Origin: Gammaproteobacteria bacterium
GTDB lineage: Bacteria; Pseudomonadota; Gammaproteobacteria; Steroidobacterales; PWYM01
Assembly (NCBI GenBank): GCA_003567855.1
Contig: PWYM01000212.1
Coordinates: forward strand, 1 to 59,630
Length of the DNA: 59,630 bases
Reading direction: 5' to 3'
The position numbers and the translations under genes were made by a program. Below the pieces are notes generated by a model. The model was not told the DNA's origin. It did no database searches and worked only from the letters and a program-made list of their open reading frames with translations. Positions 28,431 through 36,850 of this stretch are shown here, in pieces. The stretch's first letter is position 1; each line of letters starts with the position of its first letter.

Positions 28431-29735
28431 TTGAATCCGACGCGCTCCTTCTCGCCTACGCGCAGTGCGGCCCAGGCGCTGGACACCGCCGACGAGCTCG
28501 CGCCGTTCCGCCGCCGCTTTCACCTGCCCCGTCCGCAGCGCGACGCCGAAGCCGCACGCCAGCCCGTGGTCTACCTGTGCGGGCACTCGCTGGGACTGCA
28601 GCCTCGACACGCCGCGGACCTGGTCGGCGAGGTGCTCACCGACTGGCAGCGGCTTGCCGTGGACGCGCATTTCGACGCCGGGCGTCCGTGGTACAGCTAC
28701 CATGAGCAGGTGACCGGCGGACTCGCGCGCGTGGCCGGTTGCCAGCCTGATGAAGTCGTCGCGATGAACTCGCTGACGGCCAACCTGCACCTGATGATGG
28801 CCGGCTTCTACCGTCCCGACGGCGCACGCCACCGCATCCTGATCGAGTCCGGCGCGTTTCCTTCGGACCGTTACGCGGTGGATTCGCAGCTGCGCTGGCG
28901 CGGCCTGGACCCGGCGACCGCGCGGCTGGACATCGCCCCTCGCGAGGGCGAGCACGCACTGCGCACCGATGACATCGTCGCCACGATCGACCGCCATGCC
29001 GACACGCTCGCACTCGTGCTGCTGCCGGGCGTGCAGTACCTCAGCGGCCAGCTGCTCGACCTCGCGGCGATCGCGCGCACCTGCCGGCGCCACGGCATCG
29101 TCTTCGGCGTCGACGCCGCGCACGCGATCGGCAACGTCGCGCTGCGGCTGCACGACTGGGACGTCGATTTCGCCGTCTGGTGCAGCTACAAGTACCTCAA
29201 CGCCGGGCCGGGCGCGGTCGCCGGCTGCTTCGTGCACGCCCGCCATGCGCGGCGAACACCGGCATTGGCCGGCTGGTGGGGACACGACAAGCGCCGCCGT
29301 TTCCGCATGGCACCGGACTTCGACCCCATCCCCGGCGCCGAGGGCTGGCAGCTCAGCAACCCGTCGGTGCTCGCGCTCGCACCGCTGATCGCCTCACTCG
29401 AGCTGTTCGACGAGGCCGGCATCCGCCGCCTCGCCGCGAAGTCGCGGCGCCTGACCGGCTACCTCGAATACCTGCTCACCGAGTGGCTCCCGCGCGAAGT
29501 CGAGATTCTCACCCCCGCCGAACGCGGTGCGCAGCTCTCGGTGCGCCTGCGCGTCGAGCCCGCGCGCGCACACGCCGCGTTCGAACGGCTGCGTGCGGCC
29601 GGCATCGTCGCTGACTGGCGCGCGCCGGACGTGATCCGCATGGCGCCGGTGCCGCTTTACAACCGCTTCCAGGACGCCTGGCTCGCCGCCGACGCGCTGA
29701 CGCGCGTGCTCGGCACGGGTCGGACCGGCGGCTGA
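28431..29735 (+). CDS. kynU: Kynureninase
   Basis: A PLP enzyme that cleaves 3-hydroxykynurenine to 3-hydroxyanthranilate and alanine. The likely start is TTG at 28431, one base after the dioxygenase stop codon and preceded by GAGG, giving 434 residues. The PLP-binding lysine is in CSYKYLNAGPG, and the substrate/PLP region GHSLGLQPRHA near the N-terminus and DAAHAIGNVAL are typical. It lies between the dioxygenase and the monooxygenase and is probably co-transcribed with them. Confidence 0.95.
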   Translation: MNPTRSFSPTRSAAQALDTADELAPFRRRFHLPRPQRDAEAARQPVVYLCGHSLGLQPRHAADLVGEVLTDWQRLAVDAHFDAGRPWYSYHEQVTGGLARVAGCQPDEVVAMNSLTANLHLMMAGFYRPDGARHRILIESGAFPSDRYAVDSQLRWRGLDPATARLDIAPREGEHALRTDDIVATIDRHADTLALVLLPGVQYLSGQLLDLAAIARTCRRHGIVFGVDAAHAIGNVALRLHDWDVDFAVWCSYKYLNAGPGAVAGCFVHARHARRTPALAGWWGHDKRRRFRMAPDFDPIPGAEGWQLSNPSVLALAPLIASLELFDEAGIRRLAAKSRRLTGYLEYLLTEWLPREVEILTPAERGAQLSVRLRVEPARAHAAFERLRAAGIVADWRAPDVIRMAPVPLYNRFQDAWLAADALTRVLGTGRTGG

Positions 29736-29739
29736 CGCG

Positions 29740-31122
29740 ATGGCCGGCGCTGCCCCCCGGCTCGTGATCGCCGGCGCCGGCCTCGCCGGCAGCCTGCTGG
29801 CGGTGCTGTGCGCGCGCCGCGGGCTCGCGCCACTGGTCGTCGAGGCACGCCCCGACCCGCGCCGGGCGCAGCCAGGCGGTGGCCGTTCGATCAACCTGGC
29901 GCTTGCCGCGCGCGGGCTTGCGGCGCTCGAGTACGCGGGCCTGCGCGAGCGGATCGAACCGCTGCTGGTGCCGATGTCCGGGCGCCGGGTCCACGAACCC
30001 GGCGATGCGACCGGCCGCTTCATGCGCTACGGCCAGCGCCCCGACGAGGTCATCCACTCGGTGTCGCGCGATGCGCTCAACCGCGCGCTGCTTGATGCCG
30101 CCGAGGCGACACCGGGCGTGAAGCTGCGGTTCGCGACCCGCTGCACCGACGTGGCCCCGGCCGACGGCACCCTGATACTCGAGGACGGGGACGGCCACCG
30201 TCATGCGCAACCGGCCACGCTGGTCATTGCGTGCGACGGCGCGGGCTCCGCGGTGCGCCAGGCGCTGCAGGCACGGGGCCTGCTGGACGCCCGCGAGGAC
30301 TGGCTGGCGCACGATTACAAGGAACTCGCACTGCCCCCGGCGCCGGACGGCAGTCACCAGCTCGACCCCAACGCGCTGCACATCTGGCCGCGCGGCGGCT
30401 TCATGCTGATCGCGCTGCCGAACACCGATGCGACGTTCACGTGCACGCTGTTCCTCGCGCGTGACGCCGCCCCCGGCTTTGCCCAGCTGCGAGACGCCGC
30501 GAGCGTCGATGCGTTCTTCGCCCGTGAATTCGCCGACGTGCACGCGCGCATCCCGGACCTGGCCGCACAGTTTCTCGCCAACCCGCAGGGCCGCCTCGGC
30601 ACGCTGTACTGCCGGCCGTGGGTGCACGGAGGGCGCGTCGCGCTGCTCGGCGACGCGGCGCACGCGATCGTGCCGTTCCACGGTCAGGGCATGAACTGCG
30701 CGTTCGAGGACTGTGTCGCGCTCGACCGCCTGCTCGGTGCCCACGGCGACGACACCGCGGCGGCGCTCGCCGCCTACGAAGCCGAACGCAAGCCCAACGC
30801 CGATGCGATCGCGCGGATGGCACTGGAAAACTACGTGGAAATGCGCGACGGCGTGCGCGACCCGCGCTTCGAACTGCAGCGTGAACTCGCGTTCGAGCTC
30901 GAGCGCCGCCACCCGGCGCGTTTCGTGCCGCGCTACTCGATGGTGATGTTCAGGCCGGATATTCCCTACGCGACCGCGCTCGAGCGCGGCGAACGCCAGC
31001 AGGAGCTGCTCGCCGAGTTCACCGGCGACGCACAGACGCTGGCCGACGTGGACCACGCGCGCGCCGATGCGGCCGTGCGCGCGCGGCTGACACCGCTCGC
31101 TAAACCGCCACCGGCGCCTTGA
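29740..31122 (+). CDS. kmo: Kynurenine 3-monooxygenase
   Basis: An FAD- and NADPH-dependent hydroxylase that turns kynurenine into 3-hydroxykynurenine. Its 460 residues open with the dinucleotide fold [14 protein letters not shown], then [13 protein letters not shown], and carry the second FAD motif [18 protein letters not shown]. The C-terminal part is hydrophobic, as in the family, where it contributes to membrane association. Its last 23 bases overlap the end of convergent thyA. With kynU and nbaC it gives the route from kynurenine to quinolinate. Confidence 0.95.
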   Translation: MAGAAPRLVIAGAGLAGSLLAVLCARRGLAPLVVEARPDPRRAQPGGGRSINLALAARGLAALEYAGLRERIEPLLVPMSGRRVHEPGDATGRFMRYGQRPDEVIHSVSRDALNRALLDAAEATPGVKLRFATRCTDVAPADGTLILEDGDGHRHAQPATLVIACDGAGSAVRQALQARGLLDAREDWLAHDYKELALPPAPDGSHQLDPNALHIWPRGGFMLIALPNTDATFTCTLFLARDAAPGFAQLRDAASVDAFFAREFADVHARIPDLAAQFLANPQGRLGTLYCRPWVHGGRVALLGDAAHAIVPFHGQGMNCAFEDCVALDRLLGAHGDDTAAALAAYEAERKPNADAIARMALENYVEMRDGVRDPRFELQRELAFELERRHPARFVPRYSMVMFRPDIPYATALERGERQQELLAEFTGDAQTLADVDHARADAAVRARLTPLAKPPPAP

Positions 31123-31894
31123 TGTGCGGGTGGCTCCGGTAGTCGTCGATCCGGAAGTCCTCGAAACGGTACCCGAACAGGCTGTCCGGCCGACGCAGGA
31201 TCATGAGCTTTGGCGGCGGATACGGTTCGCGTGAAAGCTGCTCGTCGGCCTGCGTGAGGTGATTGAGGTAGAGATGGCAGTCACCGCCGGTCCAGATGAA
31301 GTCACCGGGGGCGAGGTCGAGCTGCTGCGCGAACATGTGCGTGAGCAGCGCATACGAGGCGATGTTGAACGGCACGCCCAGGAACACGTCGGCGCTGCGC
31401 TGGTAGAGCTGGCACGACAGCCTGCCGTCGGCGACGAAAAACTGGAACAGCGCATGGCACGGCGCGAGCGCCATGCGCGGCAGCTCGCTGACGTTCCACG
31501 CGCTGACGATGTGGCGGCGCGAATGCGGGTCGCGGCGAAGCGCTTCGAGCACCTGCGAGACCTGGTCGATGACCTCGCCGTCGGCACCGCGCCACGCACG
31601 CCACTGCACGCCGTACACGGGGCCGAGTTCGCCGTCCGCGTCGGCCCAGTCGTCCCAGATGCGCACCCCATTGTCGCGCAGGTACGCGATGTTCGTGTCC
31701 CCCGAAAGAAACCACAGCAGCTCGTGGATGATCGACTTCAGGTGCAGCTTCTTCGTCGTGACGAGCGGAAACCCGGTGGCCAGGTCGAAGCGCATCTGGT
31801 GGCCGAACACCGCGAGCGTCCCGGTGCCCGTGCGGTCGTCGCGTCGCACGCCCTCGCGCCGGATGCGCGCCATCAGCTCGAGGTAGGCGTTCAT
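31100..31894 (-). CDS. thyA: Thymidylate synthase
   Basis: Makes dTMP from dUMP with methylene-tetrahydrofolate. The ATG at 31894 gives 264 residues, exactly the E. coli length; the catalytic cysteine is in [11 protein letters not shown], followed by [20 protein letters not shown]. It overlaps the lgt stop codon by four bases, the common lgt-thyA pairing. Its 3' end runs 23 bases into the end of kmo on the other strand. Confidence 0.97.
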   Translation of the reverse strand: MNAYLELMARIRREGVRRDDRTGTGTLAVFGHQMRFDLATGFPLVTTKKLHLKSIIHELLWFLSGDTNIAYLRDNGVRIWDDWADADGELGPVYGVQWRAWRGADGEVIDQVSQVLEALRRDPHSRRHIVSAWNVSELPRMALAPCHALFQFFVADGRLSCQLYQRSADVFLGVPFNIASYALLTHMFAQQLDLAPGDFIWTGGDCHLYLNHLTQADEQLSREPYPPPKLMILRRPDSLFGYRFEDFRIDDYRSHPHIKAPVAV

Positions 31895-32676
31895 CCGGTG
31901 CGTGCGCCGCGCAGCGCGCGCCATATCAGCCAGCCACCGAGCGCGAGCATCGGCAGCGTCAGCACCTGCCCCATCGTCACCCAGCCGAACGCGAGATAGC
32001 CCAGATGCTCGTCGGGCAGGCGCACGAACTCGACGAGGAAACGGAACGCGCCGTAGGCGACGAGAAACAGCCCCGAGATCAGCCCGAGCGGCCGCTCGCG
32101 ACCCGACACCACCCACAGCAGCAAGAACAGCACGAGGCCCTCCAGAAAGGCCTGGTAGAGCTGTGACGGGTGGCGCGCCACGCCGTGGTAGACGACTGAC
32201 AGCGGGAAGTCCGACGACACCGGGCGCCCCCAGAGTTCGCCGTTGATGAAGTTGCCGATGCGCCCGAGGCCGAGCCCGATCGGCACCAGCGGTGCGACGA
32301 AGTCGGTGACCCGGAGGAAATGGTGACCCTGGCGCCGGGCGTACAGCCACATCGCGGCAATCGTGCCGATCAGTCCGCCGTGAAAGGACATACCGCCTTC
32401 CCAGACGCGCAGCAGCCGCAGCGGATCATCGATGACCGCGCCCATGTCGTAGAACAGCACGTAGCCGAGGCGGCCGCCGGCGATCACGCCGATCGCACCG
32501 TAGAACACGAGGTCGTCGACCTGCGCCGGCGAGACCGGCGAGAAACCGCGCCGCGCGCGGACCCGCGCGAGCAGCCACGCGGCGCCGAAGCCGAACAGGT
32601 ACATCAACCCGTACCAGTGCACCGTGAGCGGCCCGAGGGCGAACGCGACGGGATCGATGTCGGGATACTGGAACAC
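31891..32676 (-). CDS. lgt: Prolipoprotein diacylglyceryl transferase
   Basis: An inner-membrane enzyme that attaches diacylglycerol to the lipobox cysteine of lipoproteins such as RlpA. GTG at 32676 gives 261 residues and the usual opening [15 protein letters not shown]; the longer frame adds an unlikely Arg-rich head. The signature [15 protein letters not shown] and the loop [11 protein letters not shown] are intact across about seven helices. It is coupled to thyA by a 4-bp overlap and diverges from the FluC pair. Confidence 0.95.
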   Translation of the reverse strand: MFQYPDIDPVAFALGPLTVHWYGLMYLFGFGAAWLLARVRARRGFSPVSPAQVDDLVFYGAIGVIAGGRLGYVLFYDMGAVIDDPLRLLRVWEGGMSFHGGLIGTIAAMWLYARRQGHHFLRVTDFVAPLVPIGLGLGRIGNFINGELWGRPVSSDFPLSVVYHGVARHPSQLYQAFLEGLVLFLLLWVVSGRERPLGLISGLFLVAYGAFRFLVEFVRLPDEHLGYLAFGWVTMGQVLTLPMLALGGWLIWRALRGARTG

Positions 32677-32710
32677 TTGGGTGTAGAGGCTCCGGGCGGT
32701 CCGGGGCGCA

Positions 32711-32716
32711 AGTCTA
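32711..32716 (-). promoter_or_regulatory. Possible -10 element for lgt
   Basis: TAGACT on the minus strand lies about 35 bases upstream of the lgt GTG. The -35 position is poor (CGGCCA). The 92-bp lgt/fluC gap shows no recognisable fluoride riboswitch. Confidence 0.35.
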
Positions 32717-32768
32717 GCAGAGCGCCGCAGGGCTGGCCGCACGCGGCCCGACGTGGAAGCATGCACGC

Positions 32769-33134
32769 ATGACCCTGTGGCTTGCGATCGCACTTGGCAG
32801 CGCCGTCGGCGGTGTGGCGCGCTTCTGGCTGGGCGCGACGATCGACGCGCGCCACGGTGGCGCGCTGCCGCTCGGCACTCTGGTCGTCAACATCACGGGT
32901 GCTGCCCTGATCGGCGTGCTGGCCGCGCTGCCGCTGGGCGCGGTGGCCTACGCGGGGCTGGTCACCGGCCTGCTGGGCAGCTACACCACGGTGTCGAGTT
33001 TCAGCCTGCAGGTGCTGCAGCTGCTGCAGCACGGGCGCGCACGCACCGCGCTCGCACTGGTCACGCTGTCGATGGTGTCGTGCCTGGCTGCGGCGCTCTC
33101 GGGGCTGGCGCTCGGCACCTGGGTGTTCCGGTGA
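32769..33134 (+). CDS. crcB: Fluoride channel subunit FluC/CrcB, first of a tandem pair
   Basis: A 121-residue four-helix membrane protein of the Fluc family, which exports fluoride as a dual-topology dimer. TM1 carries [13 protein letters not shown]2 the conserved Asn in [15 protein letters not shown], and TM3 the polar/Phe track as [13 protein letters not shown]. The first Phe of the usual TTFS motif is Val here. A second homologue overlaps it by four bases, so the two probably form a heterodimer, as known for paired Fluc proteins in some bacteria. Confidence 0.9.
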   Translation: MTLWLAIALGSAVGGVARFWLGATIDARHGGALPLGTLVVNITGAALIGVLAALPLGAVAYAGLVTGLLGSYTTVSSFSLQVLQLLQHGRARTALALVTLSMVSCLAAALSGLALGTWVFR

Positions 33135-33529
33135 TCAGCCGCGCGCTGATCCTCGCCGCAGTCGCCGCGGGCGCCGCGCTCGGCGGCCTGGTCCGCGGCG
33201 CGCTCGCCGTATTCGCGCCGGTCTCCGCGCTGCCGTGGCCGACGCTCGCGGCGAATATCGCCGGTTCGCTGCTGATCGGCTTCTACGCGGGCCGGGTCAT
33301 GCGCACGCGACGCCTCGTCAGCGATGCCGAGCGCCATTTCGTGATCGCCGGCGTCTGCGGGGGCATGACCACGTTCTCGGTGTTCTCGCTCGAGACCGTC
33401 GCGCTGGCGACGGGCGGCGCATGGGCACTCGCCGGCGGCTACGCGGCGGTGTCGCTGGCCGCCTGGCTGCTCGCGAGCGCCGCCGGCTGGCGGCTCGGGC
33501 ACGGCAGTGCAGCCGCCGAGCAGGCATAA
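33131..33529 (+). CDS. crcB: Fluoride channel subunit FluC/CrcB, second of a tandem pair
   Basis: A 132-residue Fluc-family membrane protein starting at GTG 33131 in a GTGA overlap with the first copy. It retains the canonical TM2 Asn ([14 protein letters not shown]) and the full TM3 track [12 protein letters not shown] with both Phe residues. It has a slightly longer C-terminus. The copies are clearly diverged from each other, arguing against a recent duplication. Inorganic pyrophosphatase, itself a fluoride-sensitive enzyme in its family, follows 29 bp downstream. Confidence 0.9.
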   Translation: MISRALILAAVAAGAALGGLVRGALAVFAPVSALPWPTLAANIAGSLLIGFYAGRVMRTRRLVSDAERHFVIAGVCGGMTTFSVFSLETVALATGGAWALAGGYAAVSLAAWLLASAAGWRLGHGSAAAEQA

Positions 33530-33558
33530 TCGCGCTCCCCAACCTCCCGGAGCTGGAC

Positions 33559-34083
33559 ATGGAACTGTCGAAAATCGCGATCGGGCGCAATCCCCCGACC
33601 GACGTCAACGTGATCATCGAGGTGCCGCTGGGCGGCGTACCGGTCAAGTACGAGCTCGACAAGGAGTCGGGCGCGCTCGTCGTCGACCGCTTCCTGCACA
33701 CGGCGATGTTCTACCCGGGCAACTACGGCTTCATTCCGCACACGCTGTCCGAGGATGGCGATCCGTGCGACGTGCTCGTGCTGTCGCAGACGCCGGTCGT
33801 CGCCGGCGCGGTGATCCCGTCGCGCCCGATCGGCGCGCTGCTGATGGAGGACGAGGCCGGGCAGGACGAGAAGATCCTCGCGGTGCCCTGCGACGACCTC
33901 CACCCCTACTACTCCGGCGTCAGGAACCACACCGAGCTGCGACCGCTGCTGTGCGAGCGGATCGCGCACTTCTTCGAGCATTACAAGGATCTTGAGCAGG
34001 GCAAGTGGGTCAAGGTCTCGAACTGGGTCGACGCCGAGGAGGCGCAGAAACTCGTCATCGAGGCGATAGAGCGCGCCCGCTGA
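33559..34083 (+). CDS. ppa: Inorganic pyrophosphatase (family I)
   Basis: A cytoplasmic Mg-dependent enzyme hydrolysing pyrophosphate. Its 174 residues show [18 protein letters not shown], the [12 protein letters not shown] segment and the metal-binding [17 protein letters not shown] 33559 lies shortly after a CCCGGAG site. The position downstream of two fluoride-channel genes is notable, because fluoride inhibits this enzyme family. Confidence 0.97.
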   Translation: MELSKIAIGRNPPTDVNVIIEVPLGGVPVKYELDKESGALVVDRFLHTAMFYPGNYGFIPHTLSEDGDPCDVLVLSQTPVVAGAVIPSRPIGALLMEDEAGQDEKILAVPCDDLHPYYSGVRNHTELRPLLCERIAHFFEHYKDLEQGKWVKVSNWVDAEEAQKLVIEAIERAR

Positions 34084-34102
34084 TCCCGGGAACCCCAACG
34101 TC

Positions 34103-36163
34103 ATGAACCGCAACCGCCTGGCCAACGCGACCAGTCCCTATCTGCTGCAGCATGCAGACAATCCCGTGGACTGGCATCCATGGGACGAAGAGGCGCTCGC
34201 GCTCGCGCGTGAACACGACCGCCCGATCCTGTTGTCGATCGGCTACTCGGCCTGTCACTGGTGCCACGTGATGGCGCACGAGTCGTTCGAGGAACCGGCC
34301 ACCGCCGAGCTGATGAACCGGCTGTTCGTCAACATCAAGGTCGACCGCGAGGAGCGCCCCGACCTCGACCGCCTCTACCAGACCGCGCACCAGCTCATGG
34401 CCCGGCGTCCCGGCGGCTGGCCGCTGACGATGTTCCTGACCGCCGACGAGCACACACCCTTCTTCGGTGGCACCTACTTCCCCGACCGCCCGCGTCACGG
34501 CATGCCGGCGTTCACCGAGGTGCTGCAGCGCGTTGCCGATCATTACCGCGACAACCGCGACGAGGTCCGCCGGCAGGGGCGCGCGGTGCAGGCGGTGTTC
34601 CCGCGCCTCGAGCCGGAACCCGGTGCACCCGACGCCCCGCTCGACGACGCGCCGATCGCGAAGGCGCGCGAGCAGCTTGCCGCGCACTTCGACGCCGACC
34701 ACGGCGGCTTCGGCAGTGCGCCCAAGTTTCCGCATCCGTCGAACATCGGGCGGCTGCTGCGCCACTGGCGACACGGCGCTGCCGGCAGCGACCCCGACGT
34801 GCAGGCGCTGTTCATGGCCACGCTGACGCTGCGCCGGATGGCCGACGGCGGCATCTACGACCACCTGCGTGGCGGCTTCTGCCGCTACTCGGTCGACCGC
34901 GCGTGGCGCATCCCGCATTTCGAGAAGATGCTCTGCGACAACGCGCAGCTGCTGTCGCTGTATGCGCAGACATGGCGCGCGACCGGCGACGAGGCGTGGC
35001 GCAACGTCGCGCGCGAGACCGCCGACTGGGTCATCGCCGAGATGCAGTCGCCGGAAGGCGGCTACTGGTCGAGCCTCGATGCCGACTCCGAGGGCGAGGA
35101 AGGCCGTTTCTACGTCTGGGCGCGCGACGAGGTGCGTGCGCTGCTCGACAATGATGCATACGCGGCGTTCGCGCCGGCCTACGGCCTGGAGGATGAGCCC
35201 AACTTCGAGGGTCGCTGGCACCTCTGGCGGGCGGTCGACGACGACGCGCTGGCGCGGCGGCTGGCGCTGCCGGTGAGTACCGTACGCGCGCGCCTCGACG
35301 CGGCCCGCAGCAGGCTGCTGGACGCGCGCGACCGGCGCGTGCGCCCGGGCCGCGACGACAAGGTGCTGACCGGCTGGAACGGGCTGATGATCGCCGGCAT
35401 GGCCGACGCCGCGCGCGCGCTCGATGAACCGCGTTACGCGCGCTCGGCCACCGCGGCACTCGAGTACGTGCGCGCGGCGCTGTGGCGCGACGGGCGGCTG
35501 CTCGCGACCGCGCGTGACGGGCGAGCCCACCTCAACGCGTGCCTCGATGACCACGCCTGGCTGCTCGCGGGCACGCTGTCACTGCTGGAATGCGAGTTCA
35601 GGCCCGACTGGCTGGACTTTGCGACCGCGCTGGCCGAGCTGCTGCTCGCGCGCTTCGAGGACCGCGAGCGCGGCGGCTTCTTCTACACGTCCGACGACCA
35701 CGAGACACTGATCCACCGCGCGCGCGTGTTCACCGACGACGCGTGCCCGTCGGGCAACGGCGTTGCCGCGCTCGCGCTGCAGCGCCTCGGGTGCCTGCTG
35801 GTGGAACCGCGCTACCTCGCCGCGGCCGAACGTACGCTGCGCGCCGCCCACGCTGCGCTTGACGAGTATGCACATGCCCACGCCACGCTGCTGGATGCGC
35901 TCGAGGAACACCTTCATCCGCCGCAGATCGTCGTGCTGCGCGGGGACGAAAACGACGTGGTCGCGCTGCGCGAGGTCGCGACCGCGGTATACGCACCGCG
36001 TCGGCGCGTGTACGTGATTCCGCCCGGGGCGCCGCTGCCGCCGGCGCTCGCCGGGCGTCACGCCGAACGCACGCCGGTGGCGTGGGTCTGCGAAGGCATG
36101 ACCTGCGCGCCGCCGGTGTACACCCCGGAGGCACTCGCGGAGCGGCTCACCGAATCGCGCTGA
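34103..36163 (+). CDS. yyaL: YyaL-like protein with thioredoxin-like N-terminal domain (DUF255)
   Basis: A 686-residue protein: an N-terminal DUF255/thioredoxin-fold domain (about 1-165, with [16 protein letters not shown] and a CHWC motif) joined to a long alpha-toroid like six-hairpin glycosidases (about 180-600). Homologues occur from bacteria to human SPATA20, and the activity is not established. No signal peptide is seen, so it is probably cytoplasmic. It starts 19 bp after ppa and ends nine bases before the convergent ankyrin gene. Confidence 0.9.
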   Translation: MNRNRLANATSPYLLQHADNPVDWHPWDEEALALAREHDRPILLSIGYSACHWCHVMAHESFEEPATAELMNRLFVNIKVDREERPDLDRLYQTAHQLMARRPGGWPLTMFLTADEHTPFFGGTYFPDRPRHGMPAFTEVLQRVADHYRDNRDEVRRQGRAVQAVFPRLEPEPGAPDAPLDDAPIAKAREQLAAHFDADHGGFGSAPKFPHPSNIGRLLRHWRHGAAGSDPDVQALFMATLTLRRMADGGIYDHLRGGFCRYSVDRAWRIPHFEKMLCDNAQLLSLYAQTWRATGDEAWRNVARETADWVIAEMQSPEGGYWSSLDADSEGEEGRFYVWARDEVRALLDNDAYAAFAPAYGLEDEPNFEGRWHLWRAVDDDALARRLALPVSTVRARLDAARSRLLDARDRRVRPGRDDKVLTGWNGLMIAGMADAARALDEPRYARSATAALEYVRAALWRDGRLLATARDGRAHLNACLDDHAWLLAGTLSLLECEFRPDWLDFATALAELLLARFEDRERGGFFYTSDDHETLIHRARVFTDDACPSGNGVAALALQRLGCLLVEPRYLAAAERTLRAAHAALDEYAHAHATLLDALEEHLHPPQIVVLRGDENDVVALREVATAVYAPRRRVYVIPPGAPLPPALAGRHAERTPVAWVCEGMTCAPPVYTPEALAERLTESR

Positions 36164-36172
36164 GCGCCGGGA

Positions 36173-36850
36173 TCAGTCGCAGGGGGGCAGCCGGTCGGCG
36201 ATACGCGCCTGCCCGGCCGCAGCGGCGAGAGTCGCCACGTCACGCCGGCTGCGGTCCAGCAGGCACGGGTCCGCCCCCGCGTCGAGCAGCGCCCGCACCG
36301 GCCGGCTGTCACCGGTGGTCACCGCGAGCATCAGGGGCGTCAGGCCGCCGCGATCGCGGCGGTCGACGTCGGCACCGGATTCCAGCAGCGCATGCAGCGC
36401 GTCGAGGTATCCCGCCCCGACCGCCTGGTGCAGCGCCGTGTGCCCGCCACTCACCGGCGCCGACGGATCGGCACCGTGGCGCACGAGCAGCCGGATGCAG
36501 TCGGGGTCGTCGAGGTTCACTGCCGCGAGCAGCGCGTTGCCGCCGGTGTCGGTATCTTCGAGCGCCGGGTCGGCGCCGACCTCGAGCAGGCGCTCGACGA
36601 TGCCGTTGTCGCAGCCGCCATTGAGTACCGCGAGCGACAGCAGCGGCATCCCGCGCCAGCGCGCGTCGGGATCGTCCCCGGCACCGAGGCGCCGACCCAG
36701 CATCGACACGTCCCCGGACTGCACCGCCGAGAAGATCGGCGGTGCGTCGCTGAAGTCACGCTCGGCCGCGTGGGTGACGGAACCGGGCGTGACGATACAG
36801 GCCGCACACGCGGCCGCGGCAATCGCCGTCAGTAGTCGATGCGTTGCCAT
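36173..36850 (-). CDS. Exported ankyrin-repeat protein
   Basis: A 225-residue protein with an N-terminal export signal (about residues 1-29, ending THA; a Cys-rich hydrophobic core is present but no clean lipobox) and four to five ankyrin repeats, for example GGHTALHQAVGAGYLDALHA and GGLTPLMLAVTTGDSRPV. It should act in the periplasm as a protein-binding scaffold; the partner is unknown. Its start codon lies inside the last 22 bases of the large double protease gene upstream, so the two are probably co-translated and may work together. Confidence 0.87.
   Translation of the reverse strand: MATHRLLTAIAAAACAACIVTPGSVTHAAERDFSDAPPIFSAVQSGDVSMLGRRLGAGDDPDARWRGMPLLSLAVLNGGCDNGIVERLLEVGADPALEDTDTGGNALLAAVNLDDPDCIRLLVRHGADPSAPVSGGHTALHQAVGAGYLDALHALLESGADVDRRDRGGLTPLMLAVTTGDSRPVRALLDAGADPCLLDRSRRDVATLAAAAGQARIADRLPPCD

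Noticed and set aside
32677-32768. Possible fluoride riboswitch ahead of the FluC pair
   Set aside because: The conserved core and pseudoknot elements of the crcB motif are not visible in the 92-bp gap.
32753-33529. Single frameshifted FluC gene instead of two
   Set aside because: Each half has its own complete four-helix set and TM2/TM3 motifs, and the junction is a normal GTGA overlap.
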